From: Dactylorhiza incarnata
Taxonomy: Eukaryota > Streptophyta > Magnoliopsida > Asparagales > Orchidaceae
NCBI GenBank assembly: GCA_033032865.1
Contig: JAWHQI010000228.1
Span: 3,200,501 to 3,264,500, forward strand
Direction: 5' to 3'
Length of the DNA: 64,000 bases
Within the stretch, counting starts at the first letter, position 1, and each line of letters begins with the position of its first letter. A model generated the notes under the pieces. It made no database searches. It worked only from the letters and a program-made list of their open reading frames with translations, and had not been told where the DNA came from. The position numbers and the translations under genes are program-made. Of this stretch, positions 36,584 through 48,303 are shown piece after piece.

Positions 36584-39500
36584 GCGGCTGGGAGTGGAGC
36601 GGGGCCTTCTCGACCCCCTCGTTCGACTGCAAGTAGTGCACCAACTCCGGTGCCGACTCCTCCTTCGGCTGAAACTGTAAGGATGATCGTTGAGGCAGTA
36701 TTTGCGATGTTCACGGCGCAACCAGGAGGGCATGTCCCTGGACAGCCTCCTATTCCAGGAGTGGCTCCAGTGCAGGCTCCAGCAGCCGAACCTGCGGTGG
36801 AAAGGCCAGTGTCGTTGAGGGCACAAAGAGCTCCAGATCAACAGCTGCAATACTTTTTGAGTTTCCACCCTCCCACGTTTACGGGGGCAGGAACCCCGAC
36901 GCAAGTAGAGGATTGGCTGACAAGGGTGCGCAAAACCTTGAAGGCCACAGTTACAGAGGAAGAGCAAAAAGTTACTTTGGCAACCTTCCTATTGGATGGG
37001 GAGGCGCAGCTGTGGTGGGACGAGATGGAGTTACATCAGCTAGCGGGACGGCAGCTGACAGATATCTCCTTTGATGAGTTTTCCAGACTGTTCTTGGCGC
37101 GGTATCTTCCACCGGCCCAACAGATAGAGATGGAAAATCAGTTCAACCGTCTGACTCAGAGTGATAGAATGATCGACGACTATCTACGTGAGTTTACACG
37201 GTTGGGGCGCTATGCAGGCGTGACATTTGCGGATGAAGCTCGTAAGACAAATCGGTTTTACGAAGGCTTACGAGAAGAGTTGCGGTTCCTTCTGTCGGGG
37301 CCAATGACGCAGGGGTTTATGACCCTGGTCAACTCGGCTCATTCTTTAGAGAAAGATATGAAGCGGTCCCAAAGCAGGAAGGAGCTAGCAATAGTCAAGC
37401 CAGAATTCAAAGTAGCGAGCTCGACAAAGTCGGGACGAGACAAATGGAAGAAAGGAGCGTGGCTGTCTGGGTCAGCTCAATCTTCAGCATCAGGAGTGAC
37501 TGGGCGAGGTCCACTCACCTGTTACAACTGCGGCAGACCGGGGCACTTTGCTCGTGATTGTCGTAGTGGGAAGAAGCTAGTTGCTGCCTATGCAGCAGAA
37601 AAAGGGAAGGCGGCAGAGTCAACCGCATCTCACACTGCTCCAGCCCAGCCGAGAGTATACAACCTTGGCCAACAGGAGGCCATCAAACAGAATGATGTGG
37701 TGACAGGTATGCGATTGTATATAGCTTTTGTTGCTTTTTATACTTCATACCTTATGCATTGCTTGTTAACCATTGATGTCCTAGGCTTTGTCCTGATCTT
37801 TAATTATCCGGCGAGAGCACTGTTTGATACGGGTGCTTCACATTCTTTTCTATCGGAGTCCTTCATACAGCAACTTGGAGTGCCTTCGTCGTTTAGACAG
37901 GAACAATTAGATGTGTTGCTACCCAATGGGTGTTCAATGCGTGCGGATCGAGGTTGTGTGGTAAAGGTACGAATAGGGAGTCAAGACTTTGATTTGGAAG
38001 CATTGATACTCCCGCTTTCGGAGTTCGATGTAATCTTTGGTATGGAATGGCTGTCAGCGCAGCAGGCCTACATTGATTGCATGACTAAGGAGGTCACACT
38101 GGGGCGGAATACCGAACGTGCGACTACGTTTGCTGGTTTGCATGGATCGAGCAAGACACTGATGTCTGCTGTCCAAGTGGTCAAGGCGGTTCGGCAAGGC
38201 GCAGAGTTATGTGTTGTGCTAGTGGGGGCTGCAAAGCCTCAACCCAGTTTGAGTGATATTCCTGTGATATCAGAGTATCCAGATGTGTTTCCGAAAGATC
38301 TCCCTGGGGCGCCACCTCAGCGAGAGATTGACTTCACTATAGAGCTGGTTCCAGGTGCCAAACCTGTGTCACGCTCTCCGTACTGAATTGCGCCAAAGGA
38401 GATGGCGGAATTGAAAGTTCAATTACAGGAGTTGCTAGAGCAGGGTTATATACGTCCAAGTACATCCCCTTGGGGTGATCCGGTCCTTTTTGTGAAGAAG
38501 AAGGACGGAAGCCTGCGTCTATGCATTGACTACCGAGAATTGAACAAGCTGACCGAGAAGAACAAGTATCCGATTCCTCGAATCGATGACTTATTTGATC
38601 AGCTAGTTGGGTCAACTGTGTATTCAAAGTTGGATCTCAAGTCCGGCTATTACCAGTTACGAATTCCGGATTGTGATATCCCTAAGACAGTATTCAGTAC
38701 TCACTACGGACACTACGAGTTCACAGTGATGCCGTTTGGATTGATGAATGCACCGTCAGTATTTATGGATCTGATGAATAGGACCTTTCGAGAGTGCCTT
38801 GATCGGTTTGTCATTGTCTTCATTGACGATATTTTGGTGTACTCTCAGTCTGAAGAGAGCACGCGATTCATTTGCGTGAAGTTTTGGAAACCCTGCGACG
38901 TAGTCAACTTTATGCCAAGTTCTCTAAGTGCGAGTTCTGGCTAGCCTCAGTGGAGTTCCTTGGTCATGTTATTAGTGGCGAGGGTATCGCAGTGGATCCG
39001 GCAAAGATTGATGCAATCCAGAAGTGGCCCGTTTTGGCGACAGTAGCGGAAGTCAGGAGTTTCCTTGGACTTTCCGGCTACTATCGGCGCTTCGTGGAGA
39101 ACTTTTCGCGGATCGCTCTACCTCTCACCACCTTGACAAGGAAGGATCAGAAGTTCGCTTGGTCACTGGAGTGTGCACGGGCTTTTGAGGAACTGAAGAG
39201 GCGTCTGACCACAGCACCAATTCTGTGTTTGCTATCTGGTGCAGAGGGTTATGAAATTTATAGTGATGCGTCAGGGAGCGGCTTAGGCTGCGTACTTCTT
39301 CAGCATGGTCAAGTAATAGCTTATGGCTCTCGTCGGTTGAAAGTGCATGAGCGGAATTATCCGGTCCACGACTTGGAGTTGGCGGCCGTGATCTTCGCTC
39401 TAAAGTTGTGGCGACACTACTTATATGGTGTGAAGGTTGACATCTTTACAGACCATAAGAGCCTTAAGTATCTGTTAACGCAGAAGGAGCTCAATATGTG

Positions 39501-41157
39501 ACAACGAAGGTGGATGGAGTTCCCGGGGGACTACACTTTTGATATACATCATACTCCCGGAAAGGGGAATGTCGTCGCAGATGCATTGAGCAGGAGGGCT
39601 TTTTCACAGGCCAACTGGATTCAGATGTATGATCCACGTCTGATCAAGGACTTGGAAGACTTGGATATCTCCTGTGTGGAGCGGAGTTCTAGTACGAGTG
39701 CATGCTTGAACTGGACGGAGGTGCAGTATGACCTCGCCGACAGAATACGACAGGCCTTGGAGCTTGATTCGAGCATGCAACGCTATTTAGCAGAGTCTGG
39801 GGATGGGACTGCTGCAGAGTTTGTAGTAGACGACGGTCTGATGTGGAAAGACGGTCGGTTGTGCGTCCCAAATGTGGGTAAGTTGCGGGAGGAATTGATG
39901 TACGAAGCGCACTTTACCAAATACTCAATTCACCCAGGGAGCACAAAAATGTACCAAGACATGAAAAAGCTATTTTGGTGGCCAGGATTGAAGAAAGACA
40001 TCGCCTTGTACGTGGCAAAATGCAAAACTTGCGTACTGGTGAAGGTGGAATGTCAGAAACCTGGAGGTTTCCTGAAGTCGTTACCTATACCGGAATGGAA
40101 ATTTGATGACATTTCGATGGATTTCGTGCACGATTTGTCGAGATCGCAGAGTAGGAATGATGCCGTATGGGTGATCGTGGATCGCTTGACGAAGGTAGCA
40201 CACTTTATTCCAAACCGGAAGGACGATTCAGTTGAAAAGTTGGCAAAACTTTATGTAGATAGTATCGTACGATTGCACGGTGTGCCCCGTAGCATCGTCA
40301 GTGACCGAGATGGGCGCTTCACTTCGAAGGATTGGAGGCTAATCCACCAGTTGTTAGGTACAAAGCTGAAGTTTAGCACTGCCTTCCACCCTCAGACGGA
40401 TGGACAGACTGAACGTACGAACTGAACTCTGGAGGATATGCTCCGAATGTGCGTCCTGGATTTCGGTAAAAAGTGGGAAGATCATCTCTACATGATCGAA
40501 TTCGCTTATAATAACAGCTATCAGGCAAGTATAAAGATGGCACCCTTCGAGGCCCTCTATGGTATAGCTTGTCGCACTCCCTTATCTTGGGCGGAGACAG
40601 GTGAAACGAAGCTGTTTAAGCGAAAGGAAGTCAAAGAGGCAAATGCGGCGATTCAAACAATCCGGGATCGATTGTTGATTGCACAAGATAGGCAGGCAAA
40701 GTACTACAATGCCAAGCACAGAAACGTCGAGTTCGCCGTGGGCGACTGGGTTTATCTCAAGATCAAACCTTTCAAGGGTGTGTCTCGGATTCAGCGCTTG
40801 AAAAAGCTGAGTCCAAGATACCTTGGGTCGTTTGAGATACTGGAACGTGTTGGCGAAGCTGCCTATCGGCTCGCTCTTTCGACAGAGTTGAGTGGTCTGC
40901 ACGATGTGTTCCACATATCGGTATTACGGAAAGTTGTACCAGAGCCTAGCCAAGTGCTTGTAGCTAGTCAGGTGCCGGTCGATGATGGGCTGAAGACGCT
41001 GGTCACGCCTATTTGCATCGAAGACACTGATATCAAGCAACTGCGGAATAAATTGATCAAGATGGTCAAAGTCCGCTGGAACAACTACGGTCGTGAGGAG
41101 CTTTCATGGGAGCGCGAGCAAACTATGCGTGAGGAGTTCCCCGAGCTGTTCCGTTGA
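36584..41157 (+). pseudogene. Chromovirus gag-pol polyprotein, broken
   Basis: The frame opens after a TAG at 36581-36583. The first in-frame ATG is at 36683, so gag starts there or an upstream leader exon is spliced in at the acceptor-like atgtttag before 36584. In order: retrotransposon gag; CCHC (CYNCGRPGHFARDC, near 37527-37562); protease LFDTGAS; RT with CIDYRELN and FIDDILVY; RNase H (YSDASGSG); integrase zinc site and IVSDRDGRF; and a C-terminal chromodomain-like segment (VKVRW...EELSWERE). Breaks: TGA at 38384-38386, a one-base deletion near 38860 after the RT active site, TGA at 39499-39501, and TGA at 40423-40425. A 78-bp intron-like insertion sits at 37707-37784. Not functional as it stands. 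Confidence 0.93.
37707..37784 (+). other. Intron-like in-frame insertion before the chromovirus protease
   Basis: Begins gtatgc and ends gatgtcctag, with a branch-site-like ttgttaacc about 20 bases before the end. It is 78 bp (26 codons) and open in frame. The protein read through it has a hydrophobic segment unlike any chromovirus. Removing it joins DVVTG directly to FVLIFNYPARALFDTG, the usual protease approach. So it may be a real short intron, retained or removed without frame change. Confidence 0.55.
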
Positions 41158-41224
41158 GGTACAAGTCGTATTTTGTATCTTTTTGAGTATTTGCACTATT
41201 AGAATTTCGGGACAAAATTCTTTT

Positions 41225-41238
41225 AAGTGGGGGAGAAT
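41225..41238 (+). other. Chromovirus polypurine tract
   Basis: aagtgggggagaat, directly before the 3' LTR. Confidence 0.85.
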
Positions 41239-41760
41239 TGTAAGACCCCAAATTTCATGTGCATTCAAAAATACCAAAAATGAAAATAAGTTGAAGTCAG
41301 GGAGCTAGCGCCAGGCGCTAGCGCTAGTGCCGGCGATAGTGTCTCTAAGCGGTACCGACTCAGGGCTAGCGCCAGCGCTAGCCACTAGCGCCGGCGGTAG
41401 CGGGAAATTCATATATACCAAGAAATCCGATGTTTCTTCTCATTTCTTGGAGAATTCTCTGCCTTTCTGAGATCTGAGAGCTGAGAGCCGAGCGTGAGGG
41501 TGAGGCTTTCGTTGTGCCAAGGGCAAAGTCACGAAGGCGGTTTTGTGTGCTTACGCCATCAGCGATTCCGTGGAGAGGGTGCTGGTTCAGCGAGTTTCCT
41601 CCGGATCAAGCTCAGTTCTATGGCACCGAAACGGCCTACGAGGGTAACGAATCTCCTCCCTAGCCTTTGGACATGTGTGTCCTTTGATTTCCATGTTTTG
41701 GAAGACTTCTACTAATTAGTAGATTGGATCTTCCGGTGGGATGAAGTTATTCCCCCCCCC

Positions 41761-41791
<31 letters not shown>

Positions 41792-43096
41792 ACACAAATT
41801 GCATATGGAGTCCGGAATGGAAGTACCGGCATAGGCATGCTGTGTGAAGCCCATCTGGACAGTTCGAGCAGGATTGGTGATGTTTATCGCGTGGAGAAGA
41901 CTCCATGTATATGTTGTGGTTCGGGTCTTCTGTACTGTTTTGTACAACAAATTATCCTGGAGGTGTTTCCCAGGCAATACCCGAAATTTCGTAGCAGAAC
42001 TGAGTTCTGTTACTAGCGTCGGGCGCTAGCGATAGCGCCGACGGTAGCTCCAGATGAGCTACTAGTGTTGTTATCTGGGGCTGTTTTCCCAGAGGTAGCA
42101 GTATTGACTTCTGTTACCAGTGCCGAGCAGAACTGGGTTCTGTTGCTAGCGCTAGGCGCTAGCGTTAGCGCCGGCGATAGCGCCCAGCATACAGACTGTG
42201 TGTTTTCGTGCTACATAAATTCCTGTAGACTGGATACGTAGCAGAAAAAGCTGTGGAACTTGCAAAACCCAGCTTTAAGAGATGGGTATTGGGTGAAGCT
42301 TACCCGTATCGTGTACACTACGATGATTGAGCACGGGTCTAGCTGAACCGAACCCCCTATAGTGGTGGTGAAGAGGTCGCTCCTCGTTGCACCGGGCTAT
42401 GGAAGAGTGTCGTAACTTCGTGTGTACGGGCTAGCTCAATTTGCTTGTCTAAGTTGAAATAAGACTTAGCTTAAGGGCGTAACTCAGGGAGTATGCCAAA
42501 GTGTGCCTTGAGAGCACGAAGCGGGTGGCGCGGTATGTCCCCCCGTTGGTGTTGTTTGCGGATATAGATTTATATGCTGCTGACATTTACTTGCAGGGAA
42601 GGAGCAGCGCCGCCCCGAGTGTGGGCTGGGGTCGTTATAAATCTTGGTCAACTAAAGCTGACCAGTTACTTGTTTTCCCACCACTTGGTGGATTTGCTTA
42701 TACAGGACCCGGTGAGACTAGCGGGAAATAGAGGGATGAAGCCCCTGCTGTTATGCTGTGCTGTGCTGGCCCTTGAAGGCCATAGTTTTGTTTACCCTTT
42801 TGTTCATGTGTGGCCGGCCTGCGTGCCGATGTCTGGAAGCCACCTTTATGATGTAAACAATCAATGTAAATAACTCTTGATGTTTTTCATTCCTAGTATC
42901 ATTGTGGACATGTTGTAAAGTGGTTTTAAGTAAATGAATATATATATGCTTCCGTTGCGACTCTGGTGCTGAGATAGTTATCTTTTGTAACTGTTTAAAT
43001 GCTAATTTTAGTACCGCGCTCTTCTGTTCATTTCATATGGCGTGGGGTCCCGGCCGGACCTACTGTTATATGCTATGTAACAGGGAGGGTGTTACA
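41239..43096 (+). repeat. Chromovirus 3' LTR (1858 bp)
   Basis: As the 5' LTR, but with a run of about 26 C at 41752-41777 followed by (AC)n to 41797 where the 5' LTR has only about 11 C, and with a short TA run. The near-equal total lengths are a coincidence of these two offsetting changes. Confidence 0.95.
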
Positions 43097-45144
43097 TGCT
43101 AAGTATACACAAGTGTTCGTCTTAGGTCCTAACTTAGATCTCCTGATGTCAGGAATCCTAACATAGGCGATACAACCCCAGGTTTTGAGGTTATCAAGTC
43201 TGGGCGGTCTCTTAAACCAAAGCTCATACGGGGTTTGCTTTAATTTAGCATGAGGAACCATATTCAGCATGTGATTCGACGTGAGGGTTGCTTCTCCCCA
43301 ATAAGCGGCAGGCATACCGGCAGTCAACAACATAGAATTCAACATTTCTGTTAAAGTTCTATTTTTCCGCTCGACAATACCGTTTGACTGGGGCGAATAA
43401 GGGGCAGTGGTTTCAGGAATTATGCCATTGCTGGCAAGAAATCCCTAAACTCACCCGAGACGTACTCGCCTCCTCGATCACTCCTAAGTCGCTTAATTTT
43501 CAAATCCAATTGGTTCTCAACCCTATTTTTGAAAATTTGAAATTTTTCAAAAGCTTCATCTTTGGATTTTAAGAAATAAATGTGAGTATATCTAGAGAAG
43601 TTGTCGATAAAAGTTATCAGGTACTTCCGACCACCACGTGTGAGAAAACTCTTATAGTCACAAATGTCGGAGCGTATCAACTCTAGTAAACGTGTACTCC
43701 TAGACACCTGACTGAATGGTGTTCTAGTTATCTTAGTTTGAGCACATATCTCACATTTGCCGAATTTGGTTTTAGTGTCTAAGGGGATGTTGTGAGTTCT
43801 AGCTAGCAGAAGTAGTTTTCTATAATTGACATGTCCTAGTCTTGCGTGTAAAGTCTTAGGATCTATCAAAGTAGAACTAACCTGATTTACTACTTCGTTT
43901 GCTAGACTCAACCGATACATTCTGTTGACTACATATGCACAACCAAAATAATCAGAGTTGACCATTAAGGTCATCCTACCACCACTGATGTTAAAAGACA
44001 TACCCGCATCGCTTAACAGATTAATCGAAATTAAATTAGCAGCTAATGTAGGAATGAATTTAACACCTTTCAAAAGTAAATGCGTACCTAACGAGAGTAG
44101 CAGATCCACAGTCCCTGTCTGGAGTACCGCAGCAGTGGCTCCATTTGCAACTGTAACTGACTCAGAGACTGGAGTGACATCCTTCAGCAGAGCGGAGTTG
44201 TTGCAGACTTGACAGGTCGCCCCCGAATCCAACCACCATTCAGTACTGGCCTGACCGTTCCCAACCATGGCAACAAAGTGGGAGGGCTCAGTCTGATGGA
44301 GCATATGAGCTCTGTTATCAGGCTTTGGTGGGTTGGCATCGGGCTTCTTGGGTTGCTTGCAGTCAGAAGCGCAGTGACCCCACTTGTTGCAGTTGTAGCA
44401 CTTGCCTTTAAACTTCTTGATTTTCTTGCTCGTGTCTACTACTGCGGGTGCACTGGAGGGAGGTTGAGTCCGATCAGACCTAGGCTTCTTTTTTGGGTGT
44501 GTGATCATATTAGCAGCAGATTGCTCCTTGCTCACCACCTCCTTCACATGCCTTGTCCGATTCTCGTCCTCAATGCAGATGAATCGCTTGAGGTCTTTCA
44601 GACTGACCTGAGTCTTCTTTCGATACATCTCCATCTTGAAAGAGTACCACGCTGAGGGGAGCTTGTAAATATTGGCACCAGCAACGAACCCATCTGGCAG
44701 AGGGACACTTTCACTGTGTAGTTTGGCCACCAAATTTTCCAGGTCTGCAATCTAGGGAAGGATTTCCCTGTCCTCAGAGAAGGTGAATCCCATGAACTTG
44801 TCCACCAGATGCGTCTTGGACATGTTCTCCTCCTCCTTGAACTGATCTTTCAGTGCATTCCAGATTTCCTTTGCGGTCTTCAGCTTCCCAAACGTCTCGG
44901 CTAGCGAATTGGAGAGACAGTTGAGAAGATAATCATGACAGAAATCTTCATCGTTGATCCACTGAGCCTCTTCGTCTCCTCCTTTGAATTCTGCTAAATC
45001 AGTCTGTAGTGTATAAAATACATTCAGATATTTCATACCAAATTGGGTGTTCCGCTTCCAGGAATTGAACTCGGAATGGGAGAACTTCTCCAGTTTGATC
45101 ATCGGCACAGGAGAGGAGAGGTTGCTCTTCGAAAGCGAGGCCAT
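43097..45144 (-). pseudogene. Copia-B2 gag, protease and integrase (5' half of the polyprotein)
   Basis: Starts at ATG 45144 (MASLSKSNLSSP). UBN2-type gag with KLEKFSHSEFNSWK; an intact zinc knuckle (CYNCNKWGHCASDC); protease EWWLDSGATC; GAG-pre-integrase LGHVNYRK; integrase RSDICDYKS and SDRGGEYVSGEF. Breaks: TAG at 44752-44754 (CAG in Copia-B1) and a one-base deletion in a T run near 43445, which shifts the frame inside integrase; the frame resumes at about 43345. The chromovirus interrupts it at 43096. It complements Copia-B1 in showing what the intact family encodes. Confidence 0.92.
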
Positions 45145-45872
45145 CTGGAGATGACGGTTGCGGCGGATCTGAAGCAAAAACCGCACTGGAGCAATCCAAT
45201 TCGCGAGCAGCGACTGGAGTAGAGCAGCCTCACTTCACGGCACTGAACTGCACTGCACTTGAACGGGATCACACTTCACTTGAAAGATCTTCTTCGTGGA
45301 TCGGGAAGAGAACCAGAGCGGGATCCCTCCTCTTCCAACGGCAGCAGCGCGACGTGAGAAAGCAGCAGCAGCGAGCGTCGACTACACTTCCTTCTTCTAA
45401 ACGCAAGTCGCGGCTTGGGAGATCGGCGGAGACGGAGGACTGCTTCCTCCTTCGAAACGCAGGGCGTCGCTTGAGAACCGACTGGGAGAGCACGCGACCG
45501 ATCGGCAGCGACAAGGAAAGGTAGTGGACGCGACCAATCTCCTCCTTCTTCAACGACAGCGGTATGGGAATGAATGCCCTGGAACCAGCGGTAGGCGGCG
45601 CGATCTTCGGTCGCGATCTCCCTACAAGGAGCGATTACCAGAACCGGCTTTTTCCTCGCACAGAGAGACGCGAACGGGAAGGAGTTACCGCACGGGAGAG
45701 CGATGAGCGGCGGCTAGGGCGATCGGGAGAGGAAGTAGAACCGCACTGGAGACAGCGGCGACAGTTACGCGATCGGGAGAAAAATCGCTCGGGAGGAAGA
45801 ACCGCTCGGGAGCGTGAGGGGGGGGGGGGGGGGGGGGGGGGGCTAGGTTTCACGAACGAAACACTTCGAGAA
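45145..45872 (-). other. Copia-B2 5' leader with a G25 run
   Basis: GC-rich non-coding leader. A run of about 25 G at 45818-45842 lies close to the LTR. The first bases after the LTR (minus strand) are ttctcgaag, as in Copia-B1. Small ORFs on both strands are not supported. Confidence 0.7.
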
Positions 45873-46050
45873 TGATAGGAGTGCTCGAAGCATCCGAGTG
45901 AGCGTCAAGTTTGGAACGTTCTACCCGTTGCCCCCAGCGGAGGTATTTATAGGCGTAACCCTAAATCCCCAACGACTCGTTATGGGTACTTTAACGGACC
46001 CGTTAGGGTTCCGTTAAATACCTGTCAATACTGCTAAATATACCTTAACA
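45873..46050 (-). repeat. Copia-B2 5' LTR
   Basis: 178 bp. The hairpin arms cttcgag (45864-45870) and ctcgaag (45884-45890) straddle its inner end, as in Copia-B1. Confidence 0.95.
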
Positions 46051-47067
46051 GCCTGTGAGTTTATGCTGGAAGATGTTAATTTTATTATGAATATCCTACA
46101 ATTAGGCTATGTTTATTTCCATTGATTTGGATCGCGCTATTGTTGATGTAGTGATATTTTTCCCTTGCCAATTTGGAGATGACAGTGCCGGATCTGATGT
46201 TTCTAATGGAGTTGTTGTGCAAAGTACTTCAAACCCACGAACTGAAGATGATCGAGCGGGTGTTGTAGTTATCCAAATTGATTGTTGAGGTTGTAACTCA
46301 TTCTCCACTTCTACTTGAGCTAAGTGCTTCTCCTTCCCTTTGTTCTGTTGTAGATTTTTGCATCTTTTTGTTTTGAATGTTGATTTCTAATGTTTAGGTG
46401 TTTTTCCTCGTTTTTTTTGCCCCGATCTACTAGTTTTTAGGAAGAAGATTCTCCTCTATTTTTGCAAATCTAGTAGCATTCACAATGCAATATCTTTTAA
46501 TTTAGCTCCTTAAAGCCATTTTTTCCTGTTTTAGCAAATCTAAGGAACATAACGATTGAAGCTTCTCTGTTGGATAATATATCCATGTCTTGCAATATTG
46601 TCTCTTGATCAGGTTAGATAATAACCTTGAGTAAAAGGCAGCAATGTTTGTTTATAACTCAATATTTCATCATTGATGCAGCTCCTTCTACAAGAAAAGC
46701 AACACAGAACATGACCCGCCACATTGGAGAGGATCCATTTTCGCTTCTTCCCGCTGCTCCATTTTCTCTTCTTCTCGCTGCTCCAATCTGCAGTTGATCT
46801 AGGTTAAATGTTTCCTCCTTGAATTTTGTTATTTTCACCTTATTTCCTCTTCTACTAGGATTATCTCTCGTATCTAATCAATAAAATAATGTAGGTTGAT
46901 GCCCCATGTGCATATATTTGTTCATAAAGAAGAATATATAAAGCAACCCAATGGTTCATTTGCCAGGCAACATATAAACAAATCTGTGTTTGGAATATAT
47001 ATATAAATCATCTACTAACATATGAGGTTTTCCTTATATCATTTTGTTTTTTTGACATATATTGCAG

Positions 47068-47113
47068 TGAAAAAGAACCTATTGCTGGAATAAAAGAGCT
47101 GTTGAATGCCCAG
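47068..47113 (+). other. Candidate internal exon in the CACTA element
   Basis: Flanked by a strong acceptor (catatattgcag) and donor (cag|gtaatt). After one phase-completing base it reads EKEPIAGIKELLNAQ. Its entry phase fits the exit of 29524-29662 and its exit phase (complete codon) fits the next block at 47424. Confidence 0.35.
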
Positions 47114-47343
47114 GTAATTTTCCTTTGGTGGTTTTTAACTCTTCATTGGCAAATTTGGATAATTGCTGAATTCTGGTGCATACATATTCTAAAGGATGCA
47201 TTTTAGCTCTCTGAATGGTCTCATTCCTTTATAGTTTTCTTGATTGATCTCAAGATAAGATGTTAAAATTGAGTTATGTTCATATAATTATTTTGATTTG
47301 ACCTGGGAAATTGATAATTGACAACCACATCATGATTATTTGT

Positions 47344-47376
<33 letters not shown>

Positions 47377-47423
47377 TCTTGTATTGACTTTTTATGGGTT
47401 TTTTTGCTGTTTCTTTTGCTCAG

Positions 47424-47480
47424 GCATTGGCAAATCAGAGTAGGAGGCAGTCTACTACTTATTCTATACAAATAACATAG
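47424..47480 (+). other. Candidate terminal exon in the CACTA element
   Basis: Follows a strong polypyrimidine-acceptor (ctgtttcttttgctcag). It reads ALANQSRRQSTTYSIQIT then a TAG stop. The intron before it contains the G31 run. No family recognised. Confidence 0.35.
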
Positions 47481-47889
47481 TGGAATACAAATGAATGTAT
47501 TATTGTACTATAAGACGAGCAACTCCATTCGGGGGACTTCATATTTTAGCCTTTCAATGTAGGTTTCTCTGTAAACATTTCTTGAAGGATATGGTACCTG
47601 CTGTCAAAGACCCAGGAAGCATTCAACCTCATTACGAAATATTGATTTGTATTGTGTTTAGTACATCATTATGAAGTCATATATTTGACTAATGCATATG
47701 AAAATAATGCTTATTGGATGACTGAAGGCATATTTTATGAATAATGCCTTGAAATTTACTTGTTTTCTTAATGCATATATTTTTTGATACATTTGGTGGA
47801 TACGATGGAATTTATCTTTTATTTATCTCTGCTTTATTTTATCAGTTTTATGCAATATTTATCAAGTGTTGCTACAGACCAACAATATT

Positions 47890-48303
47890 GTAGCGGTATT
47901 TGCCACCATTTTAAACTGTGACAAATAATTTTTTTAATAAATCTGCTAGTATTTGTCACGGTTTCAAACCGTGGCAAATATTCTTTTTAATAAAATGGTT
48001 GAGTATTTACCACGGCTTAATGCCGTGGCAAATAATGGGATTTTAGCCACGACACAGAACTGTGGCAAATAATAGACTTTTAGCCATGGTAGGGAAATCG
48101 TGGCTAATAGCTGCTGAAATCAGAGCTTTTGGCCACGATTTAAATTCGTGGCTAAAAGTCGTGGCAAAAGAGTATTTGCCATGGACTGAGCGTGGCAAAT
48201 ACCTTTTGCCACGCTCGCATTAGCCACGCCCATTTGCCGCGGACAAAACCGTGGCTAAAAGTCTTTTGCCACGGAATTGGACATTTAGCCACGCCAATTT
48301 GCC
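47890..48303. repeat. CACTA right subterminal repeats
   Basis: Dense alternating copies of ttgccacg, cgtggcaaat, tagccacg and cgtggctaaa, the counterpart of 9330-9600. Confidence 0.85.

Larger units (their letters stand above)
34491..43096 (+). mobile_element. Ty3/gypsy chromovirus (Tekay/Del-like), nested in Copia-B2
   Basis: 8606 bp with LTRs of 1860 bp (34491-36350) and 1858 bp (41239-43096), both starting tgtaagacccc and ending ggtgttaca. A perfect target duplication tgcta lies at 34486-34490 and 43097-43101. By hand count the LTRs differ at about 40 positions plus two microsatellite differences, about 2%, or roughly 0.9 million years at 1.3e-8. The gag-pol order (CCHC, protease, RT, RNase H, integrase) and a C-terminal chromodomain-like segment place it in the chromoviruses. 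It carries three in-frame stops and one frameshift. Confidence 0.95.
31670..46050 (-). mobile_element. Copia-B2: second short-LTR copia element, split by a chromovirus
   Basis: Same family as Copia-B1 in opposite orientation: 178-bp LTRs at 31670-31847 and 45873-46050, differing at about nine sites (about 5%). The target duplication is gcccg (31665-31669) and gcctg (46051-46055), with one mutation. The polypurine tract aggaggagaa reads on the minus strand at 31848-31857. Its integrase-RT linker is interrupted by the chromovirus at 34491-43096. As in Copia-B1 there is no TGG-type primer site. Confidence 0.95.
46056..47889. other. CACTA right interior
   Basis: AT-rich, with intron-like character. 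A 59-codon plus-strand frame at 46109-46288 (MFISIDLDRAIVDVVIF start) is open but unrecognised. A run of 31 G lies at 47344-47374. Two exon-like blocks are listed separately. Confidence 0.45.

Noticed and set aside
46682..46802. Another exon-like block (acceptor tgatgcag, donor ctag|gttaa)
   Set aside because: Its phase does not fit the exon at 47068 without a stop, so it is not included in the candidate gene.
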